Positions 1 to 10,189 of a stretch of DNA of 64,000 bases are shown here, in pieces. Where the stretch lies: positions 3,530,501-3,594,500 of the forward strand of contig NZ_CP108356.1 in NCBI RefSeq assembly GCF_036237315.1. Reading direction: 5' to 3'. Both the position numbers and the translations under genes were made by a program. The notes under the pieces are model-generated. The model ran no database searches. It was not told the origin of the DNA and worked only from the letters and a program-made list of their open reading frames with translations. Within the stretch, counting starts at the first letter, position 1. Each line of letters starts with the position of its first letter. Source of the stretch: Streptomyces sp. NBC_01351. GTDB taxonomy: Bacteria > Actinomycetota > Actinomycetes > Streptomycetales > Streptomycetaceae.

Positions 1-1
1 C

Positions 2-544
2 GCGGAGCTGTACGCCGCCGCGCTGACCGACGCCGACCCGGAGGTACGCATCCACGCCGTACGGGCGCTGGTCTCGGTCGACGCCCTCCCGGCACTGGCG
101 GCGGCCGCGGCGGACCCGGCCCGCGAGGTCCGGGTCGCCGTGGCGAAGGGCCTCGCCTCGGTGCACTCCCCCGCCACCGAGGTGCGGGCCTCGCTCGGGC
201 CGCTGCTCGGCGATCCGGACCCCCTGGTGCGGGGCGCCGCCCTGGCGGCCCTGGCCTCCACCGGCTGCCCGGGGCGGTACGCCGAGGCCGCCGTGGCGGC
301 CCTGGCCGATCCCGCCTGGCAGGTCCGGGCGGGTGCGGCGGCCGCACTGTCGGCCGCCGCGCCCGGCACGGCCGTACCGGCGCTGACCGGGGCACTGGCC
401 GACGCCAACGCGGACGTCCGCAAGGCCGCGGTGCTCGCGCTGCTGGCCCACCGGGACACGGACGCCGCCCGGGCGGCCCTCGCCGAGGCGGTGGCCGACC
501 CGGACGCGGACGTCCGCGCGTACGCCGGCCGGGCGGCGGCCTGA
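2..544 (+). CDS. HEAT-repeat protein, C-terminal part
   Basis: The reading frame is already open at the left edge, so only the last 180 residues are present. They form about six tandem helical repeats of roughly 31 residues, each with the Asp-Pro-(x)-Val-Arg turn typical of PBS-lyase/HEAT repeats (for example DPEVRIHAVRAL, DPLVRGAALAAL, DPAWQVRAGAAAAL). Such arrays act as protein-binding scaffolds. Nothing here shows an enzyme domain, which might lie upstream. A small GC-rich hairpin (about 554-567) follows the stop and could end transcription. The family is clear; the specific role is unknown. Confidence 0.85.
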   Translation, partial: AELYAAALTDADPEVRIHAVRALVSVDALPALAAAAADPAREVRVAVAKGLASVHSPATEVRASLGPLLGDPDPLVRGAALAALASTGCPGRYAEAAVAALADPAWQVRAGAAAALSAAAPGTAVPALTGALADANADVRKAAVLALLAHRDTDAARAALAEAVADPDADVRAYAGRAAA

Positions 545-634
545 CCCGCCCGGCCCCCGTTCGGGGGTCTGCCGCGTGCACCCTCTCCACCGCCCCGGGA
601 TGGTGGACGAAAGCCCCGATCGGCAGGAGTCCCC

Positions 635-1213
635 ATGGCCACCCGTCCTTTCAAGGCCGCCCTCACCCTCGTCGCCGCCGGGTCCCTGGCCCTGGCCGCC
701 CTGGCCCCCGCGCACGGGGTCGGGGGGCCGGCGCCCGACGCGCGCGACCAGCAGGCCATGCGGGACATGGCGACGGCCATCAGCGTGACGGCCAAGTACG
801 TGGACGAGCGGCTGGCGCTCATGGACGGGTACGTGCCGCACGGCACGGAGTGCATGAACAACCCGTTCGGGGTGGGCTCCATGGGCTACCACTACGTCAA
901 GCAGGCCAACTGGGGTTCGCAGGACCCGAGCAGGCCGACCGCGCTCCTCTACAGCGCCACGAAGGACCGGAACGGCCGCCGCAAGCTCCAGGCCGTGGAG
1001 TGGATGTCGACCGACCGCGACCAGAACCTCAAGACCGCCGACGACCGCCCGAGCATGTTCGGGCTCCCCTTCGACGGCCCCATGCCCGGCCACTGGGCGG
1101 GCATGCCCAAGCACTACGACCTCCACATGTGGGCGTACGAGCACAACCCGGCGGGCCGCTTCCACAACTGGAACCCGGCCCTCAAGTGCTCCGGGCATAT
1201 GACTCACCCGTAA
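635..1213 (+). CDS. Secreted protein of unknown function
   Basis: 192 residues. The N-terminus is a Sec signal peptide: basic MATRPFK, a hydrophobic Ala/Leu stretch to about residue 25, and a likely cleavage after APAHG. The mature part is rich in His, Trp, Tyr and Met (MGYHYVKQANWG, PKHYDLHMWAYEHNP) and has two cysteines that could pair. An AGGAGT ribosome site lies just before the ATG. I do not recognise an enzyme family. The His-rich C-terminus with an HxHxW-like segment could bind a metal, but that is inference only. It appears to be a single-gene unit. Confidence 0.75.
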   Translation: MATRPFKAALTLVAAGSLALAALAPAHGVGGPAPDARDQQAMRDMATAISVTAKYVDERLALMDGYVPHGTECMNNPFGVGSMGYHYVKQANWGSQDPSRPTALLYSATKDRNGRRKLQAVEWMSTDRDQNLKTADDRPSMFGLPFDGPMPGHWAGMPKHYDLHMWAYEHNPAGRFHNWNPALKCSGHMTHP

Positions 1214-1283
1214 GGGCGGCTTTCGCGAGAACTCCGGCGATACGCTGGACGCACTCGCGAGACTCCGGCTCATGGGAGCACTG

Positions 1284-1871
1284 ATGAACCCGGAACACAG
1301 CTGGCCGATCCCACCTCCGGGCGGCTGGACTGCCGACGACCTGGACACGCTTCCGAATCTGCCTCCGCACACGGAGCTGATCGACGGGAGCCTGATCTTC
1401 GTGAGTCCGCAGACCCTCTTCCACTCGCGAGCGGTCGACTTCTTCAATTGGCAGCTTCAATCGCTGGCACCGGCAGGTCTGGAAGTCGTCCGCGAGTTCA
1501 CCATCGACATCGACCGGCGCAACCGTCCGGAGCCCGATGTGATCGTGATCGACGAGGAGGCCATCACCGATCCGCAGCAGACCCGCTTCCCCGCGGCGTC
1601 CGTCCGGCTGGCCATCGAGGTCGTCTCCCCCGAGTCCGTGGACCGCGATCGCGAGACCAAGCCAGTGAAGTACGCCCGCGCCGGAATCACGCACTACTGG
1701 CGCGTCGAGAACAAGGACGGCCGGGCTGTGGTCTACGTCTACGAACTCGACCCCGCCACCAAGGCATATGTCGCCACCGGCATCTTCCACGACCGTCTCA
1801 AGGTGTCGGTCCCCTTCCCCATCGACCTGGACCTCACCGCGATCACGCCGAAGCGGCGACGACCCGAGTAG
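1284..1871 (+). CDS. Uma2-family (DUF820) putative restriction-endonuclease-fold protein
   Basis: 195 residues. It has the family pattern: an early E-x-I-D-G-x-L/I segment (TELIDGSLIFVSP), then PEPDVIVIDEE and LAIEVVSPESVDRDRETKPVKYA, which supply the D...E-x-V/K residues of a PD-(D/E)XK nuclease core, and an ITHYWRV strand. Members are abundant in Streptomyces and cyanobacteria and their biological role is poorly known. The ATG at 1284 is preferred over 1272 because GGGAGC lies at the right distance before it. It converges on the nuo operon. Confidence 0.85.
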   Translation: MNPEHSWPIPPPGGWTADDLDTLPNLPPHTELIDGSLIFVSPQTLFHSRAVDFFNWQLQSLAPAGLEVVREFTIDIDRRNRPEPDVIVIDEEAITDPQQTRFPAASVRLAIEVVSPESVDRDRETKPVKYARAGITHYWRVENKDGRAVVYVYELDPATKAYVATGIFHDRLKVSVPFPIDLDLTAITPKRRRPE

Positions 1872-1883
1872 TGCGCACGACGA

Positions 1884-1915
1884 AGGGCCCGGCTCCCCAA
1901 CGGGAACCGGGCCCT
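1884..1915. terminator. Bidirectional hairpin terminator between Uma2 gene and nuoN
   Basis: A 14-bp inverted repeat (AGGGCCCGGCTCCC pairing with GGGAACCGGGCCCT, one mismatch) lies in the short gap between two convergent genes. There is no strong T-run, as is usual in Streptomyces. Confidence 0.75.
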
Positions 1916-1934
1916 CAACCGTGCTGCGATTGGG

Positions 1935-3596
1935 TCAGCGGACGAACGTGCTCGCCTGCCCCGCCAGGTCCAGGAAGTACTGCGGCGCCAGGCCCAGCAC
2001 CAGGGTGACGGCGACGCCCACCGCGATGGTGGTCATCGTCAGCGGCGAGGGCACGGCCACCGTCGGGCCGTCCGCCTTCGGCTCGCTGAAGAACATCAGG
2101 ACGATCACCCTGATGTAGAAGAACGCGGCGATCGCGGACGAGATGACACCGACCACGACCAGCGCTCCCGCGCCGCTCTCCGCCGCCGCCTTGAAGACGG
2201 CGAACTTGCCGGCGAAGCCCGAGGTCAGCGGGATGCCGGCGAAGGCCAGCAGGAAGACCGCGAACACCGCCGCCGTCAGCGGCGAACGACGGCCCAGGCC
2301 CGCCCACTTCGACAGGTGCGTGGCCTCGCCGCCCGCGTCGCGCACCAGCGTGACCACCGCGAAGGCGCCGATCGTCACGAAGGAGTACGCGCCCAGGTAG
2401 AAGAGGACGGACTGGACGCCCTCCGCCGAGGTCGCGATCACGCCGGCCAGGATGAAGCCCGCGTGCGCGATCGAGGAGTAGGCGAGGAGCCGCTTGACGT
2501 CGGTCTGGGTCACGGCGATCACCGCGCCCGCCAGCATCGTGACGATGGCCACCGCCCACATCACCGGCCGCCAGTCCCACCGCAGGCCGGGCAGGACGAC
2601 GTAGAGGAGACGAAGCAGTGCACCGAAGGCGGCCACCTTCGTCGCCGCCGCCATGAAGCCGGTGACCGGGGTCGGGGCGCCTTGGTATACGTCCGGGGTC
2701 CACATGTGGAAGGGGACCGCGCCGACCTTGAAGAGCAGGCCCGTGAGAATCAGCGCGCCGCCGATCAGCAGCAGCGCGTCGTTGCCCATGGTGGAGGCCA
2801 GCGCCGGGTCGATCTTCGCGACCGTGCCGTCGACCACGTCGGCGATGGCCGCGTAGGAGACGGAGCCCGCGTAGCCGTAGACCAGCGCGATGCCGAAGAG
2901 CAGGAAGGCGGAGGAGAAGGCACCCAGCAGGAAGTACTTCACCGCGGCCTCCTGCGACATCAGCCGCTGGCGGCGGGCGACGGCGCAGAGCAGGTACAGC
3001 GGGAGGGAGAAGACCTCCAGCGCGATGAAGAGCGTCAGCAGGTCGTTCGCCGCGGGGAAGATCAGCATCCCGGCGACCGCGAACAGGGCCAGCGGGAACA
3101 CCTCGGTGGTGGTGAAGCCCGCCTTGATCGCGGCCTTCTCGCTCTCGCTGCCCGGTACGGACGCCGCCTGCGCGGCGAAGGAGTCCACCCGGTTGCCGTG
3201 CGCGGCCGGGTCCAGGCGCCGCTCCGCGAAGGTGAAGATCGCGACGACCGAGGCCAGCAGGATGGTGCCCTGCAGGAACAGTGCCGGGCCGTCCACGGCG
3301 ATCGCGCCCATCGCGGCGACGTGCGCCTTGGTGGACCCGTACCCGCCGGCCGCGAGGCCGACGACCGCCGCGAAGGCGGAGGCGAGCGCGGCGACGGCGA
3401 GGAACACCTGGACGTAGTAACGGGACTTGCGCGGTACGAAGGCCTCGACGAGGACTCCGATGATCGCCGCGCCCACCACGATGAGCGTGGGCGCGAGCTG
3501 GGCGTACTCGATCTTCGGTGTCGGGATCCGGTCGACCGGGACCGGTGCCGCGGCCGCCAGTGTCCACAGGCTGTGGGCAGCAGTCATCGTGCTCAC
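1935..3596 (-). CDS. nuoN: NADH-quinone oxidoreductase subunit N
   Basis: 553 residues, an antiporter-like membrane subunit of complex I with about 14 hydrophobic helices. Family residues are visible: the glutamate in LFIALEVFSLPLYLL, the lysine in GLLFKVGAVPFHMWTPDVYQGAPTPVTGFMA written in pieces here as GLLFKVGAVPFH and TPDVYQGAPTP, and TQTDVKRLLAYSSIAHAGF. It carries one of the proton channels driven by quinone reduction. The start is GTG, sharing GTGA with the stop of nuoM, with GGAGG 7 nt before it. It is the last gene of the operon and is followed by a terminator hairpin. A segment of about 35 residues between helices 3 and 4 (AAHGNRVDSFAAQAASVPGS) is typical of actinobacterial NuoN. 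Confidence 0.97.
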   Translation of the reverse strand: MSTMTAAHSLWTLAAAAPVPVDRIPTPKIEYAQLAPTLIVVGAAIIGVLVEAFVPRKSRYYVQVFLAVAALASAFAAVVGLAAGGYGSTKAHVAAMGAIAVDGPALFLQGTILLASVVAIFTFAERRLDPAAHGNRVDSFAAQAASVPGSESEKAAIKAGFTTTEVFPLALFAVAGMLIFPAANDLLTLFIALEVFSLPLYLLCAVARRQRLMSQEAAVKYFLLGAFSSAFLLFGIALVYGYAGSVSYAAIADVVDGTVAKIDPALASTMGNDALLLIGGALILTGLLFKVGAVPFHMWTPDVYQGAPTPVTGFMAAATKVAAFGALLRLLYVVLPGLRWDWRPVMWAVAIVTMLAGAVIAVTQTDVKRLLAYSSIAHAGFILAGVIATSAEGVQSVLFYLGAYSFVTIGAFAVVTLVRDAGGEATHLSKWAGLGRRSPLTAAVFAVFLLAFAGIPLTSGFAGKFAVFKAAAESGAGALVVVGVISSAIAAFFYIRVIVLMFFSEPKADGPTVAVPSPLTMTTIAVGVAVTLVLGLAPQYFLDLAGQASTFVR

Positions 3597-5191
3597 TTCG
3601 CCGCCTCCACTTCAGGAGCAGGGTCCGTCAACTTCACGTCGGACATGGTGTGCTCCACCGCCGGGTTGACGATGTCGGTGAGCACCTTCGGGTAGACGCC
3701 CAGCCCGATCAGCAGCGCGATCAGCGGGGCCACCACCAGCACCTCCCGCAGGCGCAGGTCCGGCATGGTGCGGACCTCCTCCTTCACGGGGCCGGTCATG
3801 GTGCGCTGGTAGAGGACCAGCGTGTAGAGCGCGGCCAGCACGATGCCGATGGTGGCGATGATGCCGACGACCGGGTACCGGGCGTACGTGCCGACCAGGA
3901 CCAGGAATTCGCTGACGAAGGGTGCGAGGCCCGGCAGCGAGAGGGTGGCGAGGCCGCCGATCAGGAAGGTGCCGGCGAGGACCGGCGCCACCTTCTGGAC
4001 GCCGCCGTAGTCGGCGATGAGCCGCGAGCCGCGCCGCGAGATCAGGAAGCCGGCCACCAGCATCAGCGCCGCCGTCGAGATCCCGTGGTTGACCATGTAG
4101 AGCGTCGCACCGGACTGGCCCTGGGAGGTCATCGCGAAGATGCCCAGGATGATGAAGCCGAAGTGCGAGATGGAGGCGTAGGCGACCAGCCGCTTGATGT
4201 CCCGCTGCCCGACCGCGACCAGTGCGCCGTAGACGATGCTGATCAGGGCCAGTACGAGGATCACGGGCGTGGCCCACTTGCTGGCCTCGGGGAAGAGCCC
4301 GAGGCAGAAGCGGAGCATCGCGAAGGTGCCGACCTTGTCGACGACCGCGGTGATCAGTACGGCGACCGGGGCCGTGGCCTCGCCCATCGCGTTCGGCAGC
4401 CAGGTGTGCAGCGGCCACAGCGGGGCTTTCACCGCGAAGGCGAAGAAGAAGCCGAGGAACAGCAGCCGCTCGGTGTTGGTCGCCATGTCGAGCGTGCCCG
4501 CGGCGCGGGCGGCGGCGATCTCCTGGAGGGAGAAGTTCCCGGCGACCACGTACAGCCCGATGACGGCGGCCAGCATGATCAGGCCGCCGGCCAGGTTGTA
4601 GAGGAGGAACTTGACCGCCGCGTACGAGCGCTGCGTGGCCGCGTTCTCATCGGACCCGCCCGCCGCGGCAGCGGCTGATCGGGAGGACGTTGCCCGGTCT
4701 CCGAAGCCGCCGATGAGGAAGTACATCGGGATGAGCATGGCTTCGAAGAAGATGTAGAAGAGGAAGACGTCGGTGGCCTCGAAGGAGATGATCACCATCG
4801 CCTCGACCAGCAGGATCAGGGCGAAGAAGCCCTGGGTCGGCCGCCAGCGCTGACTCTTGGTCTCCAACGGGTCGGCATCGTGCCACCCGGCCAGAATGAT
4901 GAACGGCATCAGCACGGCGGTGAGCGCGATGAGCGCCACCCCGATGCCGTCCACGCCCAGTTCGTAGCGGACGCCGAAGTCGGGGATCCAGGCGTGGGAT
5001 TCGGTGAGCTGGTAGCGATCGCCACCGGGCTCGAAACGGACCGCGACGAGCACGGCCAGGGCCAGGGTCGCCAGCGAGAAGAACAGCGCGAGCCACTTGG
5101 CCGCGGTCCTGCGGGCGGCCGGGACGGCCGCCGTCAGGATCGCGCCGACCGCGGGGACCGCGGCCGTCGCGGTCAGAAGCGGGAAGTTCAT
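3593..5191 (-). CDS. nuoM: NADH-quinone oxidoreductase subunit M
   Basis: 532 residues, the second antiporter-like subunit. The E/K pair needed for proton pumping is recognisable (LFYIFFEAMLIPMYFLIG and VKAPLWPLHTWLPNA), as is GQRDIKRLVAYASISHFGF in the discontinuous helix region. About 14 membrane helices are expected. It lies 1 nt downstream of nuoL and overlaps nuoN by four bases. A poorly conserved insert (GDRATSSRSAAAAAGGSDEN) sits in a loop. The assignment is certain from family and operon position. Confidence 0.97.
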   Translation of the reverse strand: MNFPLLTATAAVPAVGAILTAAVPAARRTAAKWLALFFSLATLALAVLVAVRFEPGGDRYQLTESHAWIPDFGVRYELGVDGIGVALIALTAVLMPFIILAGWHDADPLETKSQRWRPTQGFFALILLVEAMVIISFEATDVFLFYIFFEAMLIPMYFLIGGFGDRATSSRSAAAAAGGSDENAATQRSYAAVKFLLYNLAGGLIMLAAVIGLYVVAGNFSLQEIAAARAAGTLDMATNTERLLFLGFFFAFAVKAPLWPLHTWLPNAMGEATAPVAVLITAVVDKVGTFAMLRFCLGLFPEASKWATPVILVLALISIVYGALVAVGQRDIKRLVAYASISHFGFIILGIFAMTSQGQSGATLYMVNHGISTAALMLVAGFLISRRGSRLIADYGGVQKVAPVLAGTFLIGGLATLSLPGLAPFVSEFLVLVGTYARYPVVGIIATIGIVLAALYTLVLYQRTMTGPVKEEVRTMPDLRLREVLVVAPLIALLIGLGVYPKVLTDIVNPAVEHTMSDVKLTDPAPEVEAAK

Positions 5192-5192
5192 G

Positions 5193-7088
5193 TCACACCG
5201 CCCTCATCAGCAGGGTCGCGGCGATGAGGATCGCCGTGCCCCCGAACATCGAGACCGCGTAGCTGCGGGCGTAGCCGTTCTGGAGCTTGCGCAGCCGGCC
5301 CGACAGTCCGCCGACCGAGGCGGCCGTCCCGTTGACCACCCCGTCGACCAGGCTGTGGTCCACGTACACGAGCGAGCGGGTCAGGTGCTCCCCGCCGCGG
5401 ACGAGCACGACGTGGTTGAAGTCGTCCTGGAGCAGGTCCCGTCGGGCCGCCCGGGTGAGGAGCGAGCCGCGCGGGGCGAGGACCGGGACGGGCTTGCGGC
5501 CGTACATCGCCCAGGCGATGCCGACGCCGACGACCAGGACCACCATGGTGGCCAGCGTCACCGTCATGGCGCTGACCGGCGGGTGGCCGTGGGCGTACCC
5601 GGTGACGGGCTCCAGCCAGTTCAGGAAGCGGTCGCCGATCTCGAAGAAGGCGCCCGCGAACACCGACCCAAAGGCCAGGATGATCATCGGGATGGTCATG
5701 GACTTCGGGGACTCGTGCGGGTGCGGCAGCTCGCCCTTCTCGTCCGGCTGCCAGCGCTTCTCGCCGAAGAAGGTGAGGAGCATGACCCGGGTCATGTAGA
5801 AGGCGGTGATGCCGGCGCCCAGCAGGGTGACTCCGCCCAGGATCCAGCCCTGGGTGCCGCCCTTGGCGAAGGCCGCCTCGATGATCATGTCCTTGGAGAA
5901 GAAGCCGGACAGACCGGGGAAGCCGATGATGGCCAGGTAGCCGAGCCCGAAGGTCACGAAGGTGACCGGCATGTACTTCCGCAGGGCCCCGTACTTGCGC
6001 ATGTCGACCTCGTCGTTCATCCCGTGCATCACGGAACCGGCGCCGAGGAAGAGACCCGCCTTGAAGAAGCCGTGCGTGACCAGGTGCATGATCGCGAAGA
6101 CGTAGCCGATGGGGCCGAGGCCCGCGGCGAGGATCATGTAGCCGATCTGCGACATCGTCGAACCGGCCAGGGCCTTCTTGATGTCGTCCTTCGCGCAACC
6201 GACGATCGCACCGAAGAGCAGCGTGACCGCGCCCACGATGGTGACGACGAGCTGTGCGTCCGGCGCGCCGTTGAAGATGGCGCCCGAGCGGACGATCAGG
6301 TAGACGCCGGCCGTCACCATGGTGGCGGCGTGGATCAGGGCCGAGACCGGGGTCGGGCCCTCCATCGCGTCACCGAGCCAGGACTGCAGCGGCACCTGGG
6401 CGGACTTGCCGCACGCGGCCAGCAGCAGCATCAGGCCGATCGCCGTGAGCGTGCCCTCGGAGGTCTCGCCGACCGCGCCGAGCACCGGCCCGAAGGCGAA
6501 GGTGCCGAACGTCGTGAACATCACCATGATCGCGATCGACAGGCCCATGTCGCCGACCCGGTTGACCAGGAAGGCCTTCTTCGCGGCGGTGGCCGCGCTG
6601 GGCTTGTGCTGCCAGAAGCCGATCAGGAGGTACGAGGCGAGGCCCACGCCCTCCCAGCCGAAGTACAGCAGCAGGTAGTTGTCGGCGATGACGAGCAGCA
6701 GCATCGCCGCGACGAAGAGGTTGAGGTAGCCGAAGAAACGGCGGCGGCGCTCGTCGTGCTCCATGTACCCGATCGAGTACACGTGGATGAGCGTGCCCAC
6801 CCCGGAGATCAGCAGGACGAAGGTCATCGACAGCTGGTCGAGCTGGAAGGCGATGTCCGCCTGGAAGCCCTCGACCGGGATCCAGCTCCACAGGTGCTGG
6901 TTCAGGGTCCGGTCATCGGCGCCCCGCCCCAGCATGTCCGCGAACAGGACGGCGCCGATCCCGAAGGAGGCGGCCGCGAGGGCGGTGCCGATCCAGTGGC
7001 CGTACTTGTCGAGGCGCCGGCCGCCGCACAGCAGCACCGCCGCTCCGAGCAGGGGCGCCGCCACCAGCAGCGCAATCAGATTCTCCAC
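5193..7088 (-). CDS. nuoL: NADH-quinone oxidoreductase subunit L
   Basis: 631 residues, the largest antiporter-like subunit, with the long lateral helix expected near its C-terminus. Conserved segments include [20 protein letters not shown] (functional Glu), [20 protein letters not shown] (functional Lys), [20 protein letters not shown] and [21 protein letters not shown]. The start is ATG, with 12 nt between it and the stop of nuoK. It works with NuoM, NuoN and NuoK to move protons across the plasma membrane. Confidence 0.97.
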   Translation of the reverse strand: MENLIALLVAAPLLGAAVLLCGGRRLDKYGHWIGTALAAASFGIGAVLFADMLGRGADDRTLNQHLWSWIPVEGFQADIAFQLDQLSMTFVLLISGVGTLIHVYSIGYMEHDERRRRFFGYLNLFVAAMLLLVIADNYLLLYFGWEGVGLASYLLIGFWQHKPSAATAAKKAFLVNRVGDMGLSIAIMVMFTTFGTFAFGPVLGAVGETSEGTLTAIGLMLLLAACGKSAQVPLQSWLGDAMEGPTPVSALIHAATMVTAGVYLIVRSGAIFNGAPDAQLVVTIVGAVTLLFGAIVGCAKDDIKKALAGSTMSQIGYMILAAGLGPIGYVFAIMHLVTHGFFKAGLFLGAGSVMHGMNDEVDMRKYGALRKYMPVTFVTFGLGYLAIIGFPGLSGFFSKDMIIEAAFAKGGTQGWILGGVTLLGAGITAFYMTRVMLLTFFGEKRWQPDEKGELPHPHESPKSMTIPMIILAFGSVFAGAFFEIGDRFLNWLEPVTGYAHGHPPVSAMTVTLATMVVLVVGVGIAWAMYGRKPVPVLAPRGSLLTRAARRDLLQDDFNHVVLVRGGEHLTRSLVYVDHSLVDGVVNGTAASVGGLSGRLRKLQNGYARSYAVSMFGGTAILIAATLLMRAV

Positions 7089-7100
7089 TGTGAACGCCCC

Positions 7101-7400
7101 TTACAGCTTCATCAGGCTGGCGTCGTCGACCGAGGCCGAGTGGCGCGTACGGAACAGCGACACGATGATCGCCAGGCCGACCACGACCTCCGCGGCGGCG
7201 ACGACCATCGTGAAGAACGCGATGATCTGGCCGTCGAGGTTGCCGTGCATCCGGGAGAAGGCGACGAAGGCGAGGTTGCAGGCGTTGAGCATCAGCTCGA
7301 CGCACATGAACAGCACGATCGCGTTCTTGCGGATCAGCACGCCGGCCGCGCCGATCGTGAACAGCAGGGCCGCCAGGTACAGGTAGTTGACCGGATTCAC
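7101..7400 (-). CDS. nuoK: NADH-quinone oxidoreductase subunit K
   Basis: 99 residues, the normal family length, with three membrane helices. The two membrane glutamates of the E-channel are present ([17 protein letters not shown] and [14 protein letters not shown]). The GTG start overlaps the nuoJ stop as GTGA. The first residues [20 protein letters not shown] match other actinobacterial NuoK proteins. Confidence 0.97.
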   Translation of the reverse strand: MNPVNYLYLAALLFTIGAAGVLIRKNAIVLFMCVELMLNACNLAFVAFSRMHGNLDGQIIAFFTMVVAAAEVVVGLAIIVSLFRTRHSASVDDASLMKL

Positions 7401-8212
7401 TTCGAGGCCTCCTCACGCGAGTCACGGCCGAGGCGCTCCGCGGAGCTCTGCTCCAGCGCCTTGAGGTCGTCGAGCGCCTGGGTGGAGACGTCCCGGATCT
7501 GGCCGCGGGCACGCAGCGTCTTGCTCACCGTCAGCTCGGACGGGGTGCCGTCCGGCAGCAGACCGGCGATGTCCACCGCGTTGTGCCGGGCGTAGACGCC
7601 GGGCGCGGGCAGCGGCGGGAGCTGGACGCCGTCGCGCACGCGCTTCTCGGCGAGCTCGCGCTGGGTGGCGGCCCGCTCGGTGCGCTCGCGGTGGGTGAGC
7701 ACCATCGCGCCGACGGCCGCGGTGATCAGCAGCGCGCCGGTGAGCTCGAAGGCGAAGACGTACTTGGTGAAGATCAGCTGGGCCAGGCCCTCGACGTGCC
7801 CGGCGGAGTTGATCCGGCCGAGCCCGTTGAAGTGGGTGAGCTTGGCGTGGCCGATGCCGGCGATCAGCAGGGTGCCGAAGCCGAGTCCGCACAGGACGGC
7901 CATCCAGCGCTGGCCCTTGATGCTCTCCTTCAGGGAGTCGGCGGCGGTGACGCCGACGAGCATGACCACGAAGAGGAAGAGCATCATGATCGCGCCGGTG
8001 TAGACGACGACCTGGACGACACCGAGGAAGTACGCCCCGTTGGCGAGGTAGAAGACCGCCAGGATGATCATCGTCCCGGCGAGGCTGAGTGCGCTGTGCA
8101 CGGCCTTCTTCATCAGGATCGTGGCCAGCGCGCCGATGACGGCGACCGTGCCGAGGACCCAGAACTGGACGGCCTCGCCCGTGGAGGTCACGGAGGCTGC
8201 GATGGCGCTCAT
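7397..8212 (-). CDS. nuoJ: NADH-quinone oxidoreductase subunit J
   Basis: 271 residues. Five membrane helices lie in the first 170 residues, including the conserved [20 protein letters not shown], whose pi-bulge helix takes part in coupling quinone reduction to proton movement. The C-terminal ~95 residues are hydrophilic ([22 protein letters not shown] onward) and longer than in E. coli NuoJ, a feature of actinobacterial versions. ATG at 8212 overlaps the nuoI stop; longer in-frame extensions upstream are shadow sequence of nuoI. Confidence 0.95.
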   Translation of the reverse strand: MSAIAASVTSTGEAVQFWVLGTVAVIGALATILMKKAVHSALSLAGTMIILAVFYLANGAYFLGVVQVVVYTGAIMMLFLFVVMLVGVTAADSLKESIKGQRWMAVLCGLGFGTLLIAGIGHAKLTHFNGLGRINSAGHVEGLAQLIFTKYVFAFELTGALLITAAVGAMVLTHRERTERAATQRELAEKRVRDGVQLPPLPAPGVYARHNAVDIAGLLPDGTPSELTVSKTLRARGQIRDVSTQALDDLKALEQSSAERLGRDSREEASK

Positions 8213-8829
8213 GCCCCCACCTCCTGGGAGTCGCCGGCCGTCTTCTCGCCGTTCTCGCCGGTCTCGCCCTTCGACACCGCCACCTGCCGGACCGTGCCCG
8301 GGGCGGCCCCCGTCACCAGTCCGCGGTAGTAGTCCTGCTCGTCGGTGCCGGGGAAGACCGAGTGCGGGGCCTCGACCATGCCCTCGGTCAGGCCCGCGAG
8401 CAGCTGCTCCTTGGTGTAGATGAGCGACTCGCGGCTGGCGTCGGCCAGTTCGAACTCGTTCGTCATCGTCAGCGCCCGCGTCGGGCACGCCTCGACGCAC
8501 AGCCCGCACAGGATGCAGCGGGCGTAGTTGATCTGGTAGACGATGCCGTACCGCTCGCCCGGGGAGTAGCGCTCCTCCTCGGTGTTGTCCGCGCCCTCCA
8601 CGTAGATCGCGTCGGCGGGACAGGCCCAGGCGCACAGTTCGCACCCGATGCACTTCTCCAGACCGTCCGGGTGCCGGTTCAGCTGGTGCCGTCCGTGGAA
8701 GCGCGGGGCGGTCGTCTTCTGCTGCTCCGGGTACTGCTCGGTGAGGCGCTTCTTGAACATCGCCTTGAAGGTCACGCCAAAGCCGGCGACCGGGTTCTGC
8801 CACTTCTCGTTCTGGTCGGCGTCAGCCAT
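8209..8829 (-). CDS. nuoI: NADH-quinone oxidoreductase subunit I (two 4Fe-4S clusters)
   Basis: 206 residues, a ferredoxin-type peripheral subunit. Two complete 4Fe-4S motifs for clusters N6a and N6b are present: [18 protein letters not shown] and [18 protein letters not shown]. They pass electrons from NuoG toward N2 in NuoB. ATG at 8829 is chosen because GAGGAGGG lies 8-9 nt upstream and nuoH ends at 8822; an upstream GTG would lengthen the protein by 17 atypical residues. The C-terminal tail after the ferredoxin fold is acidic and variable. Confidence 0.96.
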   Translation of the reverse strand: MADADQNEKWQNPVAGFGVTFKAMFKKRLTEQYPEQQKTTAPRFHGRHQLNRHPDGLEKCIGCELCAWACPADAIYVEGADNTEEERYSPGERYGIVYQINYARCILCGLCVEACPTRALTMTNEFELADASRESLIYTKEQLLAGLTEGMVEAPHSVFPGTDEQDYYRGLVTGAAPGTVRQVAVSKGETGENGEKTAGDSQEVGA

Positions 8830-10189
8830 TCTCAGCACCCTCCTCTCGGTCACTGTCAGTATTCGTCCCGCCACTGACAATCAGCTCTCGCTCGCTGCGA
8901 GGCCGCCTGCGCGGTACGGGTGCCAGGTGCTGGCCGGGCTTGGGCGGTACGGGGAACCCGCCCGCGAGGGGGTCGAAGGGAGCGGTGTCCTTGACGGCTT
9001 CCGCGGCCTTCTCGCGCTTCTCCCGTTTGTCGCGGAAGAGGTCCGCGACGAAGGAGAGCAGCAGGATCCCCACGACGGCGCCGCCGACGTACAGGACGAT
9101 CTCGCTGAAGTCGTACGCCTCGTTGCGCAGCGCGCGGACGGTGGCGACCAGCATCAGCCAGACCACGGAGACCGGGATCAGGACCTTCCAGCCGAGCTTC
9201 ATCAGCTGGTCGTAGCGCACGCGCGGCAGCGTGCCGCGCAGCCAGATGAAGAAGAAGAGGAGCAGCTGCACCTTGAGGACGAACCAGAGCATCGGCCACC
9301 AGCCGTGGTTCGCGCCCTCCCAGAAGGTGCTGATCGGGTACGGGGCCCGCCAGCCGCCCAGGAAGAGGGTGACGGAGACCGCGGAGACGGTGACCATGTT
9401 GACGTACTCGGCCAGCATGAACAGCGCGAACTTGATGGACGAGTACTCGGTGTTGAAGCCGCCGACGAGGTCGCCCTCGGACTCCGGCATGTCGAAGGGG
9501 GCGCGGTTGGTCTCGCCGACCATCGTGATGACGTAGATGATGAAGGAGACCGGCAGCAGGATGATGTACCAGCGGTCCGCCTGGGCTTCGACGATCGCCG
9601 AGGTCGACATCGACCCGGAGTAGAGGAAGACCGAGGCGAACGCCGCACCCATCGCGATCTCGTAGGAGATCATCTGCGCGCAGGAGCGCAGGCCGCCGAG
9701 GAGCGGGTACGTCGAGCCGGAGGACCAGCCGGCGAGGACGATGCCGTAGATGCCGACCGAGGCCACCGCGAGGATGTAGAGCATCGCAATGGGCAGGTCG
9801 GTCAGCTGCATCGTGGTGCGCTGGCCGAAGATGGAGACCTCGTTGCCGGCGGGCCCGAAGGGGATCACCGCGATGGCCATGAAGGCCGGGATCGCCGCGA
9901 TGATCGGGGCCAGGACGTAGACGACCTTGTCGGCCCGCTTGACGATGACGTCTTCCTTGAGCATCAGCTTCACGCCGTCGGCGAGCGACTGGAGCATGCC
10001 CCAGGGGCCGTGCCGGTTCGGGCCGATGCGCAGCTGCATCCAGGCGACGACCTTGCGCTCCCACACGATGGAGAAGAGCACGGTCACCATCAGGAAGGCG
10101 AAGCAGAAGACCGCCTTGATGACGACGAGCCACCAGACGTCACGGCCGAAGAGGGACAGGTCCTCAGCGGCCAGCTGTACCGCGTTCAC
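8822..10189 (-). CDS. nuoH: NADH-quinone oxidoreductase subunit H
   Basis: 455 residues from a GTG start that overlaps the nuoG stop (GTGA), with GGAGGTGG six bases before it. It forms much of the quinone chamber. Conserved parts are [20 protein letters not shown], the acidic loop [20 protein letters not shown] and [17 protein letters not shown]. About 60 hydrophilic residues follow the last helix ([19 protein letters not shown] onward), more than in E. coli. It overlaps nuoI by 8 nt. Confidence 0.96.
   Translation of the reverse strand: MNAVQLAAEDLSLFGRDVWWLVVIKAVFCFAFLMVTVLFSIVWERKVVAWMQLRIGPNRHGPWGMLQSLADGVKLMLKEDVIVKRADKVVYVLAPIIAAIPAFMAIAVIPFGPAGNEVSIFGQRTTMQLTDLPIAMLYILAVASVGIYGIVLAGWSSGSTYPLLGGLRSCAQMISYEIAMGAAFASVFLYSGSMSTSAIVEAQADRWYIILLPVSFIIYVITMVGETNRAPFDMPESEGDLVGGFNTEYSSIKFALFMLAEYVNMVTVSAVSVTLFLGGWRAPYPISTFWEGANHGWWPMLWFVLKVQLLLFFFIWLRGTLPRVRYDQLMKLGWKVLIPVSVVWLMLVATVRALRNEAYDFSEIVLYVGGAVVGILLLSFVADLFRDKREKREKAAEAVKDTAPFDPLAGGFPVPPKPGQHLAPVPRRRPRSERELIVSGGTNTDSDREEGAENG

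Noticed and set aside
5097..7595. Plus-strand 832-codon frame opposite nuoL/nuoK/nuoJ
   Set aside because: It is antisense to certain nuo genes and has the typical His/Asp/Arg-rich shadow composition.
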